Below are positions 32,301 to 40,193 of a stretch of 40,193 bases of DNA, one piece after another. Location of the stretch: NCBI GenBank assembly GCA_041581055.1, contig JBFGCT010000010.1:1-40193 (forward strand), in the 5' to 3' direction. The notes under the pieces were generated by a model. That model did not search any database. It was not told the DNA's origin and saw only the letters and a program-made list of their open reading frames with translations. Positions within the stretch are counted from its first letter, which is position 1; every line of letters starts with the position of its first letter. The translations under genes and the position numbers were made by a program. The stretch comes from JBFGCT01 sp041581055 (GTDB taxonomy: Bacteria; Actinomycetota; Acidimicrobiia; Acidimicrobiales; Ilumatobacteraceae).

Positions 32301-35300
32301 GCGTCGGCGCGGACTGCCCGCTCATCCGGAACGCGTTGGCGACCCCCGGCCACTGCCCGACACCGACGAGGCGATCGGTGTAGCCGGTGAGCTGTGGCTG
32401 CCCCTGGAGCGGCACGCCGGCCGCCGGGGCCGGATTGTCGAGTTCGGTGAGGATCCGGTTGCCGAAGATGTCGAGCCACGCCAGCTCGAACTGGAGGATG
32501 CCGCCCACGCCGCCGTACGGGCCGGCGCCCAGCAGCTTCGAATAGGGCACGGCGAACCTGAAGTTCCAGTCGGTCGCCGACGCCGACGGCGCCTGGACCT
32601 TGTCGCCGCTGTCGGAGTCGGGTTCGATCGGCCCGCTCGGGAGGCCCCAGTTGCTCGCCGGGAAGTACGGGTTCTCCGGGTTGGCGGCGACGAGGTAGCC
32701 GAGGAGGCTGAAGTTCTGCAGCAGGTACTGCGTGCCCCAGTCGCCCGTCGGCGTGTTGGGCACGTTCGGCACGGTGCGCTCGAGGGTCATGCCGGCGACA
32801 CCGCGGTCGACGGTCGGCGCGAGGCTCGTCGGCCCGGTCCGGACCCGCAACGCCTTGTCGAAGAGGCCGGCGACGTCGAGGTTGGCGGCGGCCAGCTCGG
32901 CGATCGGGGCGCCGAAGTACTGGGACAACTTGGCGAAGCTCTGTCCGGTGGACGGGACGGTCACCGCCGGCAGCTTGATCGCCGTGTACACGCTGAGCGT
33001 CGCCGGCAGCGGGTCGCCCGCGTTGACGGCGTTGATCGACCCGACGTCGGTCTTGAAGTGCTGGGCGATCAACGCCAGGTCGCCGTACGGCGCGGCCTCG
33101 GTGGGCGACGTGTTCGGCGGACGTGGCGGGACCTGGTACACACCGCCGTCGACGCGGACGTCGATCACGGGATCCGCGCGGAACTCGAGCGTCGGGTTCA
33201 ACTCCGCCAGCACGCCGGCGCCGGTGTAGTACGACTCGGCGTACGAGCGCAGCGTGTCGGAGCTCTGAAAGACGCGCGGCGCGGCGACGTCGACCTCGAC
33301 CGCTTCGGCGACGAGCGCCGCGTTGCTGAGGTCGAGCGACTCGTTGGTCGCCGCCACGTTCATGAAGTTGGCCAGCGCCTGACCGTCGGCGGATCCGTGG
33401 GCGAACAGCGCGCACACGGCGACCTCGGCCTCGCCCTTGTCGTTGAAGGCGTGGTCCGGCAGGCCCTTCAGGTCGGACGGGATGCCGGTGTTGTAGTTGA
33501 GGTAGAACCCACCGGACCGGGTGATGCTCGCCTCCCACAGCAGCCGCAGGAACTCGTTCGGCGTGCCGATCAGGTTGGTCAGGCCGGTCGCCGCCATCGC
33601 CTGCACGCCCGACCCGGGCGGGCGGGTCTCGGTCGACAGGTTGGTCTTGCTCAGGCCCATCAGCGTCGTCGCCGGATCGTCCGACTGCCACCCGGCAACC
33701 TGGCTGCTCGTCGACGTCGGGCGGTAGAACAAGTTGACCTGGTCGAACGACGTCGCGTCGTCCTGCAGTTGGTCGAGCAGCCGCTCGAGCAGCGTGATCT
33801 CGCTCTCGGGGGCGCCGATGACCTCGTACGTCCTCGTCGTGACGCCGGAGGAGGCGACGGAGTCGAGGCGCCGCACCTTGAAGGTCACCAACGTGCCGAA
33901 GCCGAAGTTGGCGACGGGCTCGTCGACGGTCGTGCCGAGCGCCTCGTTGGACCTCGCCACCACGGGCCTGACGGTCGGGTGCACGTCGGTGCCGGCCGGG
34001 ACGTTGATCAGCTCGGTCGGCAGCTGCCACATCCGGGGCCGCGGGGTCGTCGGCGGCGCCACCTGGCCGGGCAGCGTCACGTCGACGGCAGGCTGCCAGG
34101 GGATCTCCGTCGAGAGCGGGTAGCGCCCGGGCGCCGTCGCTCCGACGTCGATCGGCTTGATGCCGGACGACTTGGTGTCGAGGTATCCCTTGGCGATCGA
34201 TTGGACGGCGCGGTACCGGTCGTAGTCCTCCTTCGTGGAGACCTCGAAGGTCACCGTCTTCGCGCCGTCGGACTTGAGGCTGATCCACGCGTCGCTCGCC
34301 GTGCTGACCGTGAACGCGTACGGCGCGTCGTCGCCCGGGTTCGACGGGTCCGGGATGTCGTCCGGGAGGGCGAACGCCTGGCCGGTGAGCCCGAACAGGC
34401 CCATGTCGGCCGGGTACTTCTCGCCCTTCTTGACGAACAGACCGTCCTCGTTGGCGGTCAACCCGTCGGCATTGCCGAAGGCCGTCGGAAGCCGCAGGCC
34501 GTGGAGGTAGTAGCGCGACGCCATCGCCGCAGAATGCTGCAGCGCGAGGGTCCGCTTCATCTCGTCGATCAACGCGCCGACCTCGAACTGGGGTAGATGC
34601 GGCACGTCGATGTTCGGCGTCTTGTTGCCTTGCGGATCGACGGTGGCGAAGAGGTCGGCGACACCGCCGTTCGGCGGGGCGAGCTCGTCGAGGGTGAGGC
34701 CGTACTGAGCGGCGACGGTCCGCAGCTGGTCGGTGGCCACCGCGGTGTGGGTGAGGTCCGGCACGTCGAGGATCGACTGCGGCGCGAGTAGCGTCGTGAG
34801 CGTCTGCAGCCCTGCCATCTCGGTCAGCATCCTCCGGACATCGGGGCTCTGTTCGTCTCCGAACCCGAGCTCGACGGCGATCTTGTCCAGCGTGTCCGCG
34901 CTCTGGGTCCGATAGCTCTTGGCGCCGTTCACGAGGTTGGCGCCGGGCGCGATGATCGTCGCGTTCGCGGCGTTGGCGACGCCCAGGCCGATCGCGTCGA
35001 AGGCCCCCTTGAACACGGTCTGCTTGGCGATGTCGTCGAGGCTCTTACCGCCAGGGGACTGCCATCTCATCCCCTTGATCGACAGCACGGCGCCCGCCCG
35101 GAGCGGGTGCTTCGGGTTGGCGACGAGGAGCTCGCCCACCGTGTACGCGTCAGGCGCACCGGCCGACACGCCCATCTTCGTGTTGACGTACTCGACGATC
35201 TGGTCGACCGTCTTGCCGGCGAAGTCGACCAGTGGCAGCTTGAAGTCGCGCAGCCCGTCGAGCATCGCCTGGATGGTGATGCGACCGATCATGGCGAAGT

Positions 35301-38300
35301 AGTCGCCGAAGATGTACGAGCCGACCGACGGGCCGTCGTTGGTTGGGGCGGCGGCCGCGTTGGCGTCGTTCTGCTTGTCCTCCGCCTCCACCTGGACCTT
35401 GAGCTGGTTGAAGTAGGTGTTGAGGTTGGTCAGGTAGTCGGTCGAGCTGCTGTTGTAGCCGCCGAAGGTGTAGTCGAACGGCCCCCACTCCGCGCTCGCC
35501 GGCGCCTGCAACTTGAGCCCGGGAGCGGCCGGGAAGAAGACCGCCGTCGCCGGCTCCTGGTTGTCGCCCAGCTCCAGGTTGAACAGGAACTTCGCCTGCG
35601 CGTTGAGGAAGGCCTCGATCGCGCCGCTGTCGATCGGCGTCGGCGACTTCGATCCGGAGAGGTAGGCGAGCGCGGCGGAGAGATACTGCTCGCTGACCGT
35701 GAGTTCGTCGACCCCGGCGGGGTCGCGCTGACCCGTTTGGCCGGCGGCGATCACCCACTGGAGGACGCGGATGGCCAGGTCCTCGAACGTGTTGGTGTAG
35801 TCCTCGGCGCTGGCCGCCATCAGCGGCTCGGAGCGGGCGCGGTCGAGCGCCACCTGGGCGAGGTCGGCGGGCGCGACGACCTGCGCGTCGCCCGCTGCCG
35901 CGCTGTGCGCCGTCAGCTCGTCGCCGTCGTGGGTCTGGACCGGCGGTTCGCCCTGGACGAAGAAGTTCAGGACGTAGCAGGTCGCCTGCTTGCCGGGGTC
36001 GTTCTTGGACGGATCGCTCCGTCCGTTGTCCTCGCCGAAGGCAAGATCACCGGCGACGGTCAGGACCGGGACGACCCACCCGTTGACCCGCAGCGCCGAT
36101 CCCGGAAGGAGGTTGGCCCAGACCGGGTCGTACGACCCGCCGTCGGCCGCCATCGCGGACAGCTCCGCCGACATCGCGACGAGTCCGCCGGCGCCGGCCT
36201 TGGCGAGGCCGCGTGCGCGCAGGCGGGCGCTGGCGGACTGGGCGCTCGCCAGCTCGGGGGCGGCGTGCGCGCTCACCTCCTCGGGCAGCTTGTTCCACGG
36301 CGCGTCATTCTCGTCGCCCATCGGGTTGTCGAGCACGAAGGTGACCTCGATCGACGCCTTGAAGCTGAGGTGAATCGAGATCTTGAAGAGGCCGAGGTTG
36401 ATCTTGACGGTCAGCGTCACCGACACGCTCGCCTTGGCGGTGATCGGAATCGGCTCGTACGACGCGAACGTGATCCGCACGAACAGCATGATCTTGACGT
36501 CGAGTTCGGCGGAGATGATGGCGAAGTTGATCGACCCGTAGAGCCGGCCCTGCAGGCCGACCGTGCCGGTCAGCGAGAAATAGAAACCGTCCTGGAGCTG
36601 GTTCTTGTCGCCGCCGGTCGTGATCTCCTTGTACGGCTGCCACCGGGCGAGGACGCCCTCGATGATGCCGAACACCGTGACGCTGAACCCGGCCGACAGG
36701 ATGCCGGCCTCGATCGACTTGCCGAGACCGATCCGGGCGCCGAAGCCGAACACGATCACCGGGTTGAACCAGCCGGGGACCTTGTGCTCGGGCACCTTGT
36801 CGGTGGTCGCGCTGCTGAGCTTGCCGAAGTAGAAGCCGGCGGCGCCGGTGACGGGAAACGGCCCCGCTTGGAACTCCACCGAGAATGAGCGGGAGAAGTC
36901 CTCCTTCCACGGGAACCCGATGTCGACCTGGAAGTCGCCGTTGGTGTAGATCTCGATGCCGAAGACCGGCAGCGTGATCGACGCCACGCCGATCTGGAAC
37001 CTGCGCATCACCGTCGGCAACGCGATCTGCGCGGAGTACTTGCCGACGTTCTTCGAGACCTGCTGGTACATGATCTGGAAGTCGAGGCCGGCGAAGACCT
37101 TGGCCATCGGTCCTTCCAAGGCGATCCGCAACCCGTACACGTACGGGTCGTTGAACACGATCGCCAGCGAGATGAAGTACTGCGCCGGCTTCTCGTCGGC
37201 TGCCGCCGCCGAGGCGACGGGCAGGTCGCCGCCGGCCACCTCGATCGCGCCGGCGTCGCCCGTGCTGGAGGGAATCGCCGCGCTCGCCGACGGGGTCTCG
37301 CCGTCCTTCTTCGTCTCGACCTTCAAGATCCCGAAGTCGAAGGCCACGAACCACGAGCTGTCGGGAGCGAACGTGACCTGTCCGGGGCCGCCGACCGGGA
37401 TCTCGGGAAGCTTGGGAAGATCGAGCTTCTCCAGCTTGTCGATGATCTCGGCGACGCTCTTCGCGTCGAGCAGCCCGTCGACGGTGACGTGCTGGCCGAG
37501 GGCCAGGAGGCGCAGGTCGAAATACTTGTTGCCGCCGCCCGGGGGCGCCGGCGTGGTCGACGGATCGTCGGGCTCCCACTTCAGGGGTTCGTCGCCGCTC
37601 TCCCAGACGAAGGAGCCGTCGACGGTGAGCTCGACCTTGTTCTTCGACTTCGTGCCGTCCGGCAACGGGTTGCCCTCGGGGTTGTAGGCCAGCGTGATGC
37701 CCTTGAGGGTGAACAACCCGAGGTCGATCGGGCCGATCGGGATGGTGAAGTCGACCTTCTTCTTCGTGAAGTTGTAGGTCACCTTCAACCCGCTGAGGCT
37801 GATGTCGTTGAGCACGTTGAACGGGGCCATCAGGCCGAACTTGGTGCCGGTCGCCCACGAGACGAACTGCTCGATCATCCCGCCGATCGTCTGGTCCTTC
37901 GTGAAGTCGAAGGTGGCGATCGTCTCCTTCGCCCCGGTCTTCTGGTCGGTGACCTCCTTGACACAACCGCGCACGCCGACATCGGTCCAGGTGACGCACA
38001 CCTGCTGCTCACCGGGTTGGAAGTCGTACTCCACCTCGAGGTTGATGAACCACAGGGTCATGTCCGCGGACAACGTGCCCTTCCACGCCTTGTCGCCGTC
38101 GCCGGCGACGGCGAGCGCGCTCGCCGGCGGGGACTCGCCGACGACGTGCGCCTCGATGACCGCGCTGGCGGCCGGCTCGTCGCCGTCGGTCGACTCCGGC
38201 TCGTAGCCCACGTTCAGCTCGAAGGCGGCGGAGAAATCGTTGCCGAGGGCCTCGATCGGCGCCCATCTCTTCGTCTTGGCCGAGAACTGGAACGACTTCG

Positions 38301-40193
38301 CGCCCGCCTCCGCGCCGCCGTTCTTGCCCCAGACGAGCTCGACGCTGACCGCCTCCAGCGTCGGGAGGCTAATCCCGTCGGGAACCCAGCCGGCGCCGAG
38401 GTACGTCGTGATCAACTCTTTGATGTCGATCGGGCTCGTCGTCTTGGCGACGAACTTGAGGTCCTTGTTGGCGAGGTAGTAGCCGCCGATGTCGACGCCG
38501 ACGCTGAGGATCTTGGTCTGCGCGGTGACGTTGCCGGTGCTCGTCCCCTTGTCGCGGGTGATGGAGAACCCGACGCCATCGAGCGAGAAGAGCTCCTTGC
38601 CGGCGAACTCGAACTTCCAGTCGTCCATCGTGAGGTGCGCCGACACGGCGAGGTAGTCGGTCGACTTGTTGTACGTGAACGCGAACTGGTCGAGCTTGGG
38701 CTGGTGCGGCAGCTCGATCTCGGGGACGCCGAACGTCTCGAGCAGATCGGTGAACGTCGGCGTGCCGGACTTCAGCGAACCCTGCAGGACGATGTCCGGG
38801 TAGTTGAACGACACCTGGGCGACGGCGTTGGGGCCGAGGTTGAACTCGGCCGACACGCCGAGCACGAGTTGCCTGGCCGTCATCGGGTCGAGGACGACCG
38901 CGGTGACGACGATCTCGCCCAGCTCCAGCTTGCCGAACAGCGGCAGGTCCTTCGTGTTCGACTTGGCGACGACAGCCAGCGAGTTGACCACGCTCTTGTC
39001 GAAGTCGTAGTCGACCTTGACGGTCTTGACGCCGAGGTCGGACAACACGTTGAACGGCGCGGGAAGGCTGTTGACGACGTTGAACCCGGTCGCCATCTGG
39101 TAGACGCTGGCGATGCCCGGGTAGGTCGGCGCCGGCGGATCGGGCGGCGGCGGCAACGGGTCGGGGAAATCGATGCTCGCCGCCCAGACGCCGTCGGCGC
39201 CGCCGATCGCGATCTGCAGCTTGGCGACGAACTGCCCGCCCACTCCTTCGAGGCCCGGGTAGTACCCGCCGATCGTGGCCGCCACCGGAAGGCTGGCGTC
39301 AGGCAGGGTGAGCTCGATGAACGGTCGGTCGAAGACCATCCACGGCGCGTCCGGCATCGACCACTTCTCGGTCGCCTCGAACGTGAAGTCGGCGACCATC
39401 GAGTTCTCCGGCGCGGTGAACACGATGGTGACCTTGTTCGTCACGCCGAGCTTGACGAACGCGTCGGTCGTGCCGTCGTTGAGCGTGACGGTCTTGAGGT
39501 TGTCCTCGGGCTTGTCGGGCTTCGTCTCCGGGTCGAGCGTCGCGCCGGTCAGCGTCAGCTTGCCGGAGAAGTCGGTCAACATCTTGGTGATGAACTTCCC
39601 GATCGACCCCTGCTCCGGGGTCAAGATCCCGGGAACCAGGTCGATCGGCTCCTTCTTCTTGATCGCCGCGTCGAGCTTGTCCCACAGCGCGACGAGCGGG
39701 TTCGTCTCCGGCGGGATCGCGGGCAGCAGCGAGTTCAGGTAGGCGACGGCGACGGTCAACTTGTCCTGCTCGGCGCTGGCGAAGAACTTCTTCACCGCGC
39801 TGAAGTACGCCCCGATCGGGTCGTCCGAGCCGGTCTCGTCGGTATAGGTGCGGTAGTAGCTGCCGACCACGAGCGGCGGGGCCAGGGCGGCGGTCTCGGG
39901 CCAGATCGAGGGGGAGCTCGACATCTGCGCGGCGTTCGACAGCAACGCCTGGGGCACGGGCTGTGACGAGTACTCCGACAGCGACACCGCCGGGTACATC
40001 CCGAGCTTGGTGGTCTCGGTCGCGTCGGCCGGCGCGACCTGCATGTACGGGTGGCCGAAGTTCGACGCGATGTCGGCGGCCCGCTCCCCCTGGAGGATCG
40101 GCGGCAGCGACGACTTGGCCATGGCGTTGTTGAACACCGCGGGGAACGTGCTGCCGAGCGGGATGAACAGCACTGCGGTCTGGTTGTTCGCGA
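29347..40193 (-). CDS. Giant repeat protein with LysM-like motifs, 5' end beyond the window
   Basis: One open frame of more than 3,610 codons that runs off the right edge; the frame is open to the last base, so the true start is upstream. Visible layout from the N-terminal side: (a) beta-rich modules with a repeated landmark, ATG/FNVL-D-x-x-L-KV-Y-F, at 38999-39112 and 37767-37878, about 1.23 kb apart; (b) a long run of alternating hydrophobic strands (about 36330-37180) that loosely recalls DUF6603-type proteins; (c) an Ala/Ser linker near 36130-36270; (d) LysM-like units near 34858-34920, 34672-34740, 33183-33262, 33010-33082 and 32863-32948; (e) mixed beta/helical C-terminal part. Very few cysteines. 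Possibly a surface, cell-wall-bound or secreted-particle protein. I do not recognise a named family for the whole, and function is unknown. Confidence 0.88.
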   Translation of the reverse strand, partial: ANNQTAVLFIPLGSTFPAVFNNAMAKSSLPPILQGERAADIASNFGHPYMQVAPADATETTKLGMYPAVSLSEYSSQPVPQALLSNAAQMSSSPSIWPETAALAPPLVVGSYYRTYTDETGSDDPIGAYFSAVKKFFASAEQDKLTVAVAYLNSLLPAIPPETNPLVALWDKLDAAIKKKEPIDLVPGILTPEQGSIGKFITKMLTDFSGKLTLTGATLDPETKPDKPEDNLKTVTLNDGTTDAFVKLGVTNKVTIVFTAPENSMVADFTFEATEKWSMPDAPWMVFDRPFIELTLPDASLPVAATIGGYYPGLEGVGGQFVAKLQIAIGGADGVWAASIDFPDPLPPPPDPPAPTYPGIASVYQMATGFNVVNSLPAPFNVLSDLGVKTVKVDYDFDKSVVNSLAVVAKSNTKDLPLFGKLELGEIVVTAVVLDPMTARQLVLGVSAEFNLGPNAVAQVSFNYPDIVLQGSLKSGTPTFTDLLETFGVPEIELPHQPKLDQFAFTYNKSTDYLAVSAHLTMDDWKFEFAGKELFSLDGVGFSITRDKGTSTGNVTAQTKILSVGVDIGGYYLANKDLKFVAKTTSPIDIKELITTYLGAGWVPDGISLPTLEAVSVELVWGKNGGAEAGAKSFQFSAKTKRWAPIEALGNDFSAAFELNVGYEPESTDGDEPAASAVIEAHVVGESPPASALAVAGDGDKAWKGTLSADMTLWFINLEVEYDFQPGEQQVCVTWTDVGVRGCVKEVTDQKTGAKETIATFDFTKDQTIGGMIEQFVSWATGTKFGLMAPFNVLNDISLSGLKVTYNFTKKKVDFTIPIGPIDLGLFTLKGITLAYNPEGNPLPDGTKSKNKVELTVDGSFVWESGDEPLKWEPDDPSTTPAPPGGGNKYFDLRLLALGQHVTVDGLLDAKSVAEIIDKLEKLDLPKLPEIPVGGPGQVTFAPDSSWFVAFDFGILKVETKKDGETPSASAAIPSSTGDAGAIEVAGGDLPVASAAAADEKPAQYFISLAIVFNDPYVYGLRIALEGPMAKVFAGLDFQIMYQQVSKNVGKYSAQIALPTVMRRFQIGVASITLPVFGIEIYTNGDFQVDIGFPWKEDFSRSFSVEFQAGPFPVTGAAGFYFGKLSSATTDKVPEHKVPGWFNPVIVFGFGARIGLGKSIEAGILSAGFSVTVFGIIEGVLARWQPYKEITTGGDKNQLQDGFYFSLTGTVGLQGRLYGSINFAIISAELDVKIMLFVRITFASYEPIPITAKASVSVTLTVKINLGLFKISIHLSFKASIEVTFVLDNPMGDENDAPWNKLPEEVSAHAAPELASAQSASARLRARGLAKAGAGGLVAMSAELSAMAADGGSYDPVWANLLPGSALRVNGWVVPVLTVAGDLAFGEDNGRSDPSKNDPGKQATCYVLNFFVQGEPPVQTHDGDELTAHSAAAGDAQVVAPADLAQVALDRARSEPLMAASAEDYTNTFEDLAIRVLQWVIAAGQTGQRDPAGVDELTVSEQYLSAALAYLSGSKSPTPIDSGAIEAFLNAQAKFLFNLELGDNQEPATAVFFPAAPGLKLQAPASAEWGPFDYTFGGYNSSSTDYLTNLNTYFNQLKVQVEAEDKQNDANAAAAPTNDGPSVGSYIFGDYFAMIGRITIQAMLDGLRDFKLPLVDFAGKTVDQIVEYVNTKMGVSAGAPDAYTVGELLVANPKHPLRAGAVLSIKGMRWQSPGGKSLDDIAKQTVFKGAFDAIGLGVANAANATIIAPGANLVNGAKSYRTQSADTLDKIAVELGFGDEQSPDVRRMLTEMAGLQTLTTLLAPQSILDVPDLTHTAVATDQLRTVAAQYGLTLDELAPPNGGVADLFATVDPQGNKTPNIDVPHLPQFEVGALIDEMKRTLALQHSAAMASRYYLHGLRLPTAFGNADGLTANEDGLFVKKGEKYPADMGLFGLTGQAFALPDDIPDPSNPGDDAPYAFTVSTASDAWISLKSDGAKTVTFEVSTKEDYDRYRAVQSIAKGYLDTKSSGIKPIDVGATAPGRYPLSTEIPWQPAVDVTLPGQVAPPTTPRPRMWQLPTELINVPAGTDVHPTVRPVVARSNEALGTTVDEPVANFGFGTLVTFKVRRLDSVASSGVTTRTYEVIGAPESEITLLERLLDQLQDDATSFDQVNLFYRPTSTSSQVAGWQSDDPATTLMGLSKTNLSTETRPPGSGVQAMAATGLTNLIGTPNEFLRLLWEASITRSGGFYLNYNTGIPSDLKGLPDHAFNDKGEAEVAVCALFAHGSADGQALANFMNVAATNESLDLSNAALVAEAVEVDVAAPRVFQSSDTLRSYAESYYTGAGVLAELNPTLEFRADPVIDVRVDGGVYQVPPRPPNTSPTEAAPYGDLALIAQHFKTDVGSINAVNAGDPLPATLSVYTAIKLPAVTVPSTGQSFAKLSQYFGAPIAELAAANLDVAGLFDKALRVRTGPTSLAPTVDRGVAGMTLERTVPNVPNTPTGDWGTQYLLQNFSLLGYLVAANPENPYFPASNWGLPSGPIEPDSDSGDKVQAPSASATDWNFRFAVPYSKLLGAGPYGGVGGILQFELAWLDIFGNRILTELDNPAPAAGVPLQGQPQLTGYTDRLVGVGQWPGVANAFRMSGQSAPTLTLELHFDPTSYQAAATAIAVGVEPAKTSGEQKLDQAIAAYDLIVQQLNDPTGVTIELTTTITSKAWPLPDSIKDWAGTILAFLKALKTDPAAPVPDEYEFPVSLVGEAVNPDQIFKLETKVTVKRVRSLVAGELATVAGVAEAATVVAPWTGSLTANTVGSGADETSIQRDLTTFAREFTAAFGTVDNRSYRIATGADREVFAGSGKGPLWVVQLGTPAAAEPISYTIVNTETNAGQPVEVVGHPTVYAPRPISNTLRSRAVTPIVPYETGKPIDPNGPVDNRSFSDIDLDKWMTTTLGYIDELLTPKFVVPAQILRSKIGSNTLQRVLDAKESLAKNLKDVMIAVYVGEHPSDDQLRDIQEAFRQTMLATMGGFYAVKAGIQFEAAVHAAIKRQADATNVPRVYGDVRMNPPVGNAVDLDKSVSVSSPKLDLAFAPDGTGTPPPAKAIPAPSPYLSSLVSSTSVEAKKVTLNLDYDGQYIEHQIGVIEGIPGYQPSSWLSFVDIDPPTAKHHSNVPLHAALGQFDVPIVLRAFPTTPTLVNQDNVGTLTSKCHQPLDAGEQAPSGTLLSGMTCQTTGDYDPLAAATRWNYSFTYSLQHHYEQDEIHGEVSFNIPEDVNIMAADVRARDIFDNLAQFTQVYPRVRSDLNQFLAPIDVDSKLGPELTNAEAALESAAQMIEWLAASPPKLPAPDPDELTASAAAASVSFVISEVGVPKDGVTALQVTVALAAPLPPRVGLPFVEIAGYHCERQTNDPVDPTKGVFLYKDDNGDYLPASDGAKIAARTFVLPDLDILERQDAQSEVYITRNADLVPGKVIVKDFIYQTPTVSFEGPLHPTLFSDDQINLATIYSTGGQDPLKRTLDCQLSLLYQSLFAKAGTSDVTMQASLYYEYQINPAIDRVRLPVYLMPPTRTRLNDAGTGTPLSAVVDLQVRGWTTWFAANTPQTEGGQLVLDLTVMSDLTAKPMPILHLAGLFVPYADLD

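Noticed and set aside
29386..39966. Several long plus-strand frames opposite the giant gene (up to 1,327 codons)
   Set aside because: Arg/Val/Gly-rich shadows of the minus-strand gene, without domains or starts in sensible places.
1..40193. CRISPR arrays, tRNAs, IS elements or att sites
   Set aside because: No regular repeat-spacer pattern, no tRNA-like fold, no transposase or integrase and no long direct repeats were seen by reading.

Overview
The window is very GC-rich, almost gap-free bacterial DNA with many GTG starts, ATGA/GTGA gene overlaps and weak or absent Shine-Dalgarno sites. The gene set (acyl-CoA dehydrogenases, sulfatases, an SCO6745-family protein, an actinobacterial-type pyrophosphatase, lysoplasmalogenase) fits an actinomycete, perhaps an Ilumatobacter-like member of the Acidimicrobiia. 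That placement is inferred from style and gene content; there is no rRNA marker. No tRNA, rRNA, IS element, prophage or CRISPR array was seen, and no gene-free stretch exceeds 300 bases.

Layout. (1) 1-1302, minus: a Cys-rich 174-aa protein with its own sigma-70-like promoter, followed after 5 nt by a DUF692/MNIO enzyme cut by the window edge. This looks like a peptide-modification (bufferin-like) operon. (2) 1333-13575, minus: a tightly packed nine-gene array running TetR, arylsulfatase, AtsA-type metallo-beta-lactamase-fold hydrolase, haloalkane dehalogenase, SCO6745 protein, SRPBCC protein, sulfatase-DJ-1 fusion, double DUF1330-like protein, second sulfatase-DJ-1 fusion. A palindrome next to the TetR start is the likely operator. 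(3) 13676-20357: housekeeping and lipid genes: CHAD protein, PfkB kinase, acyl-ACP thioesterase, glyoxalase-like protein, two acyl-CoA dehydrogenases, inorganic pyrophosphatase. (4) 20498-26474: phosphate and metal transport (Na/Pi symporter plus separate PhoU, CDF zinc-type exporter, Zur/Fur-box-preceded ZnuB-type permease) around a glutamine-synthetase-like gene and an SDR. (5) 26583-29312: lysoplasmalogenase, a thioredoxin, an AhpD/CMD-family gene interrupted by a single in-frame TGA, and a GAF-GGDEF cyclase. (6) 29347 to the right edge, minus: one uninterrupted giant gene of more than 3,600 codons with LysM-like motifs.

The strongest new observation is the CMD gene at 27609-28190. Its TGA falls exactly where the second cysteine of the family's C-x-x-C motif should be, the frame stays open on both sides, and a stem-loop with its apical loop 20 nt after the TGA fits the bacterial SECIS pattern. 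It overlaps a thioredoxin gene by 4 nt. I read it as a candidate C-x-x-U selenoprotein with its probable reductant. Next in interest are the MNIO/Cys-rich pair, the duplicated sulfatase-DJ-1 fusions inside the sulfatase/dehalogenase array, and the giant protein.
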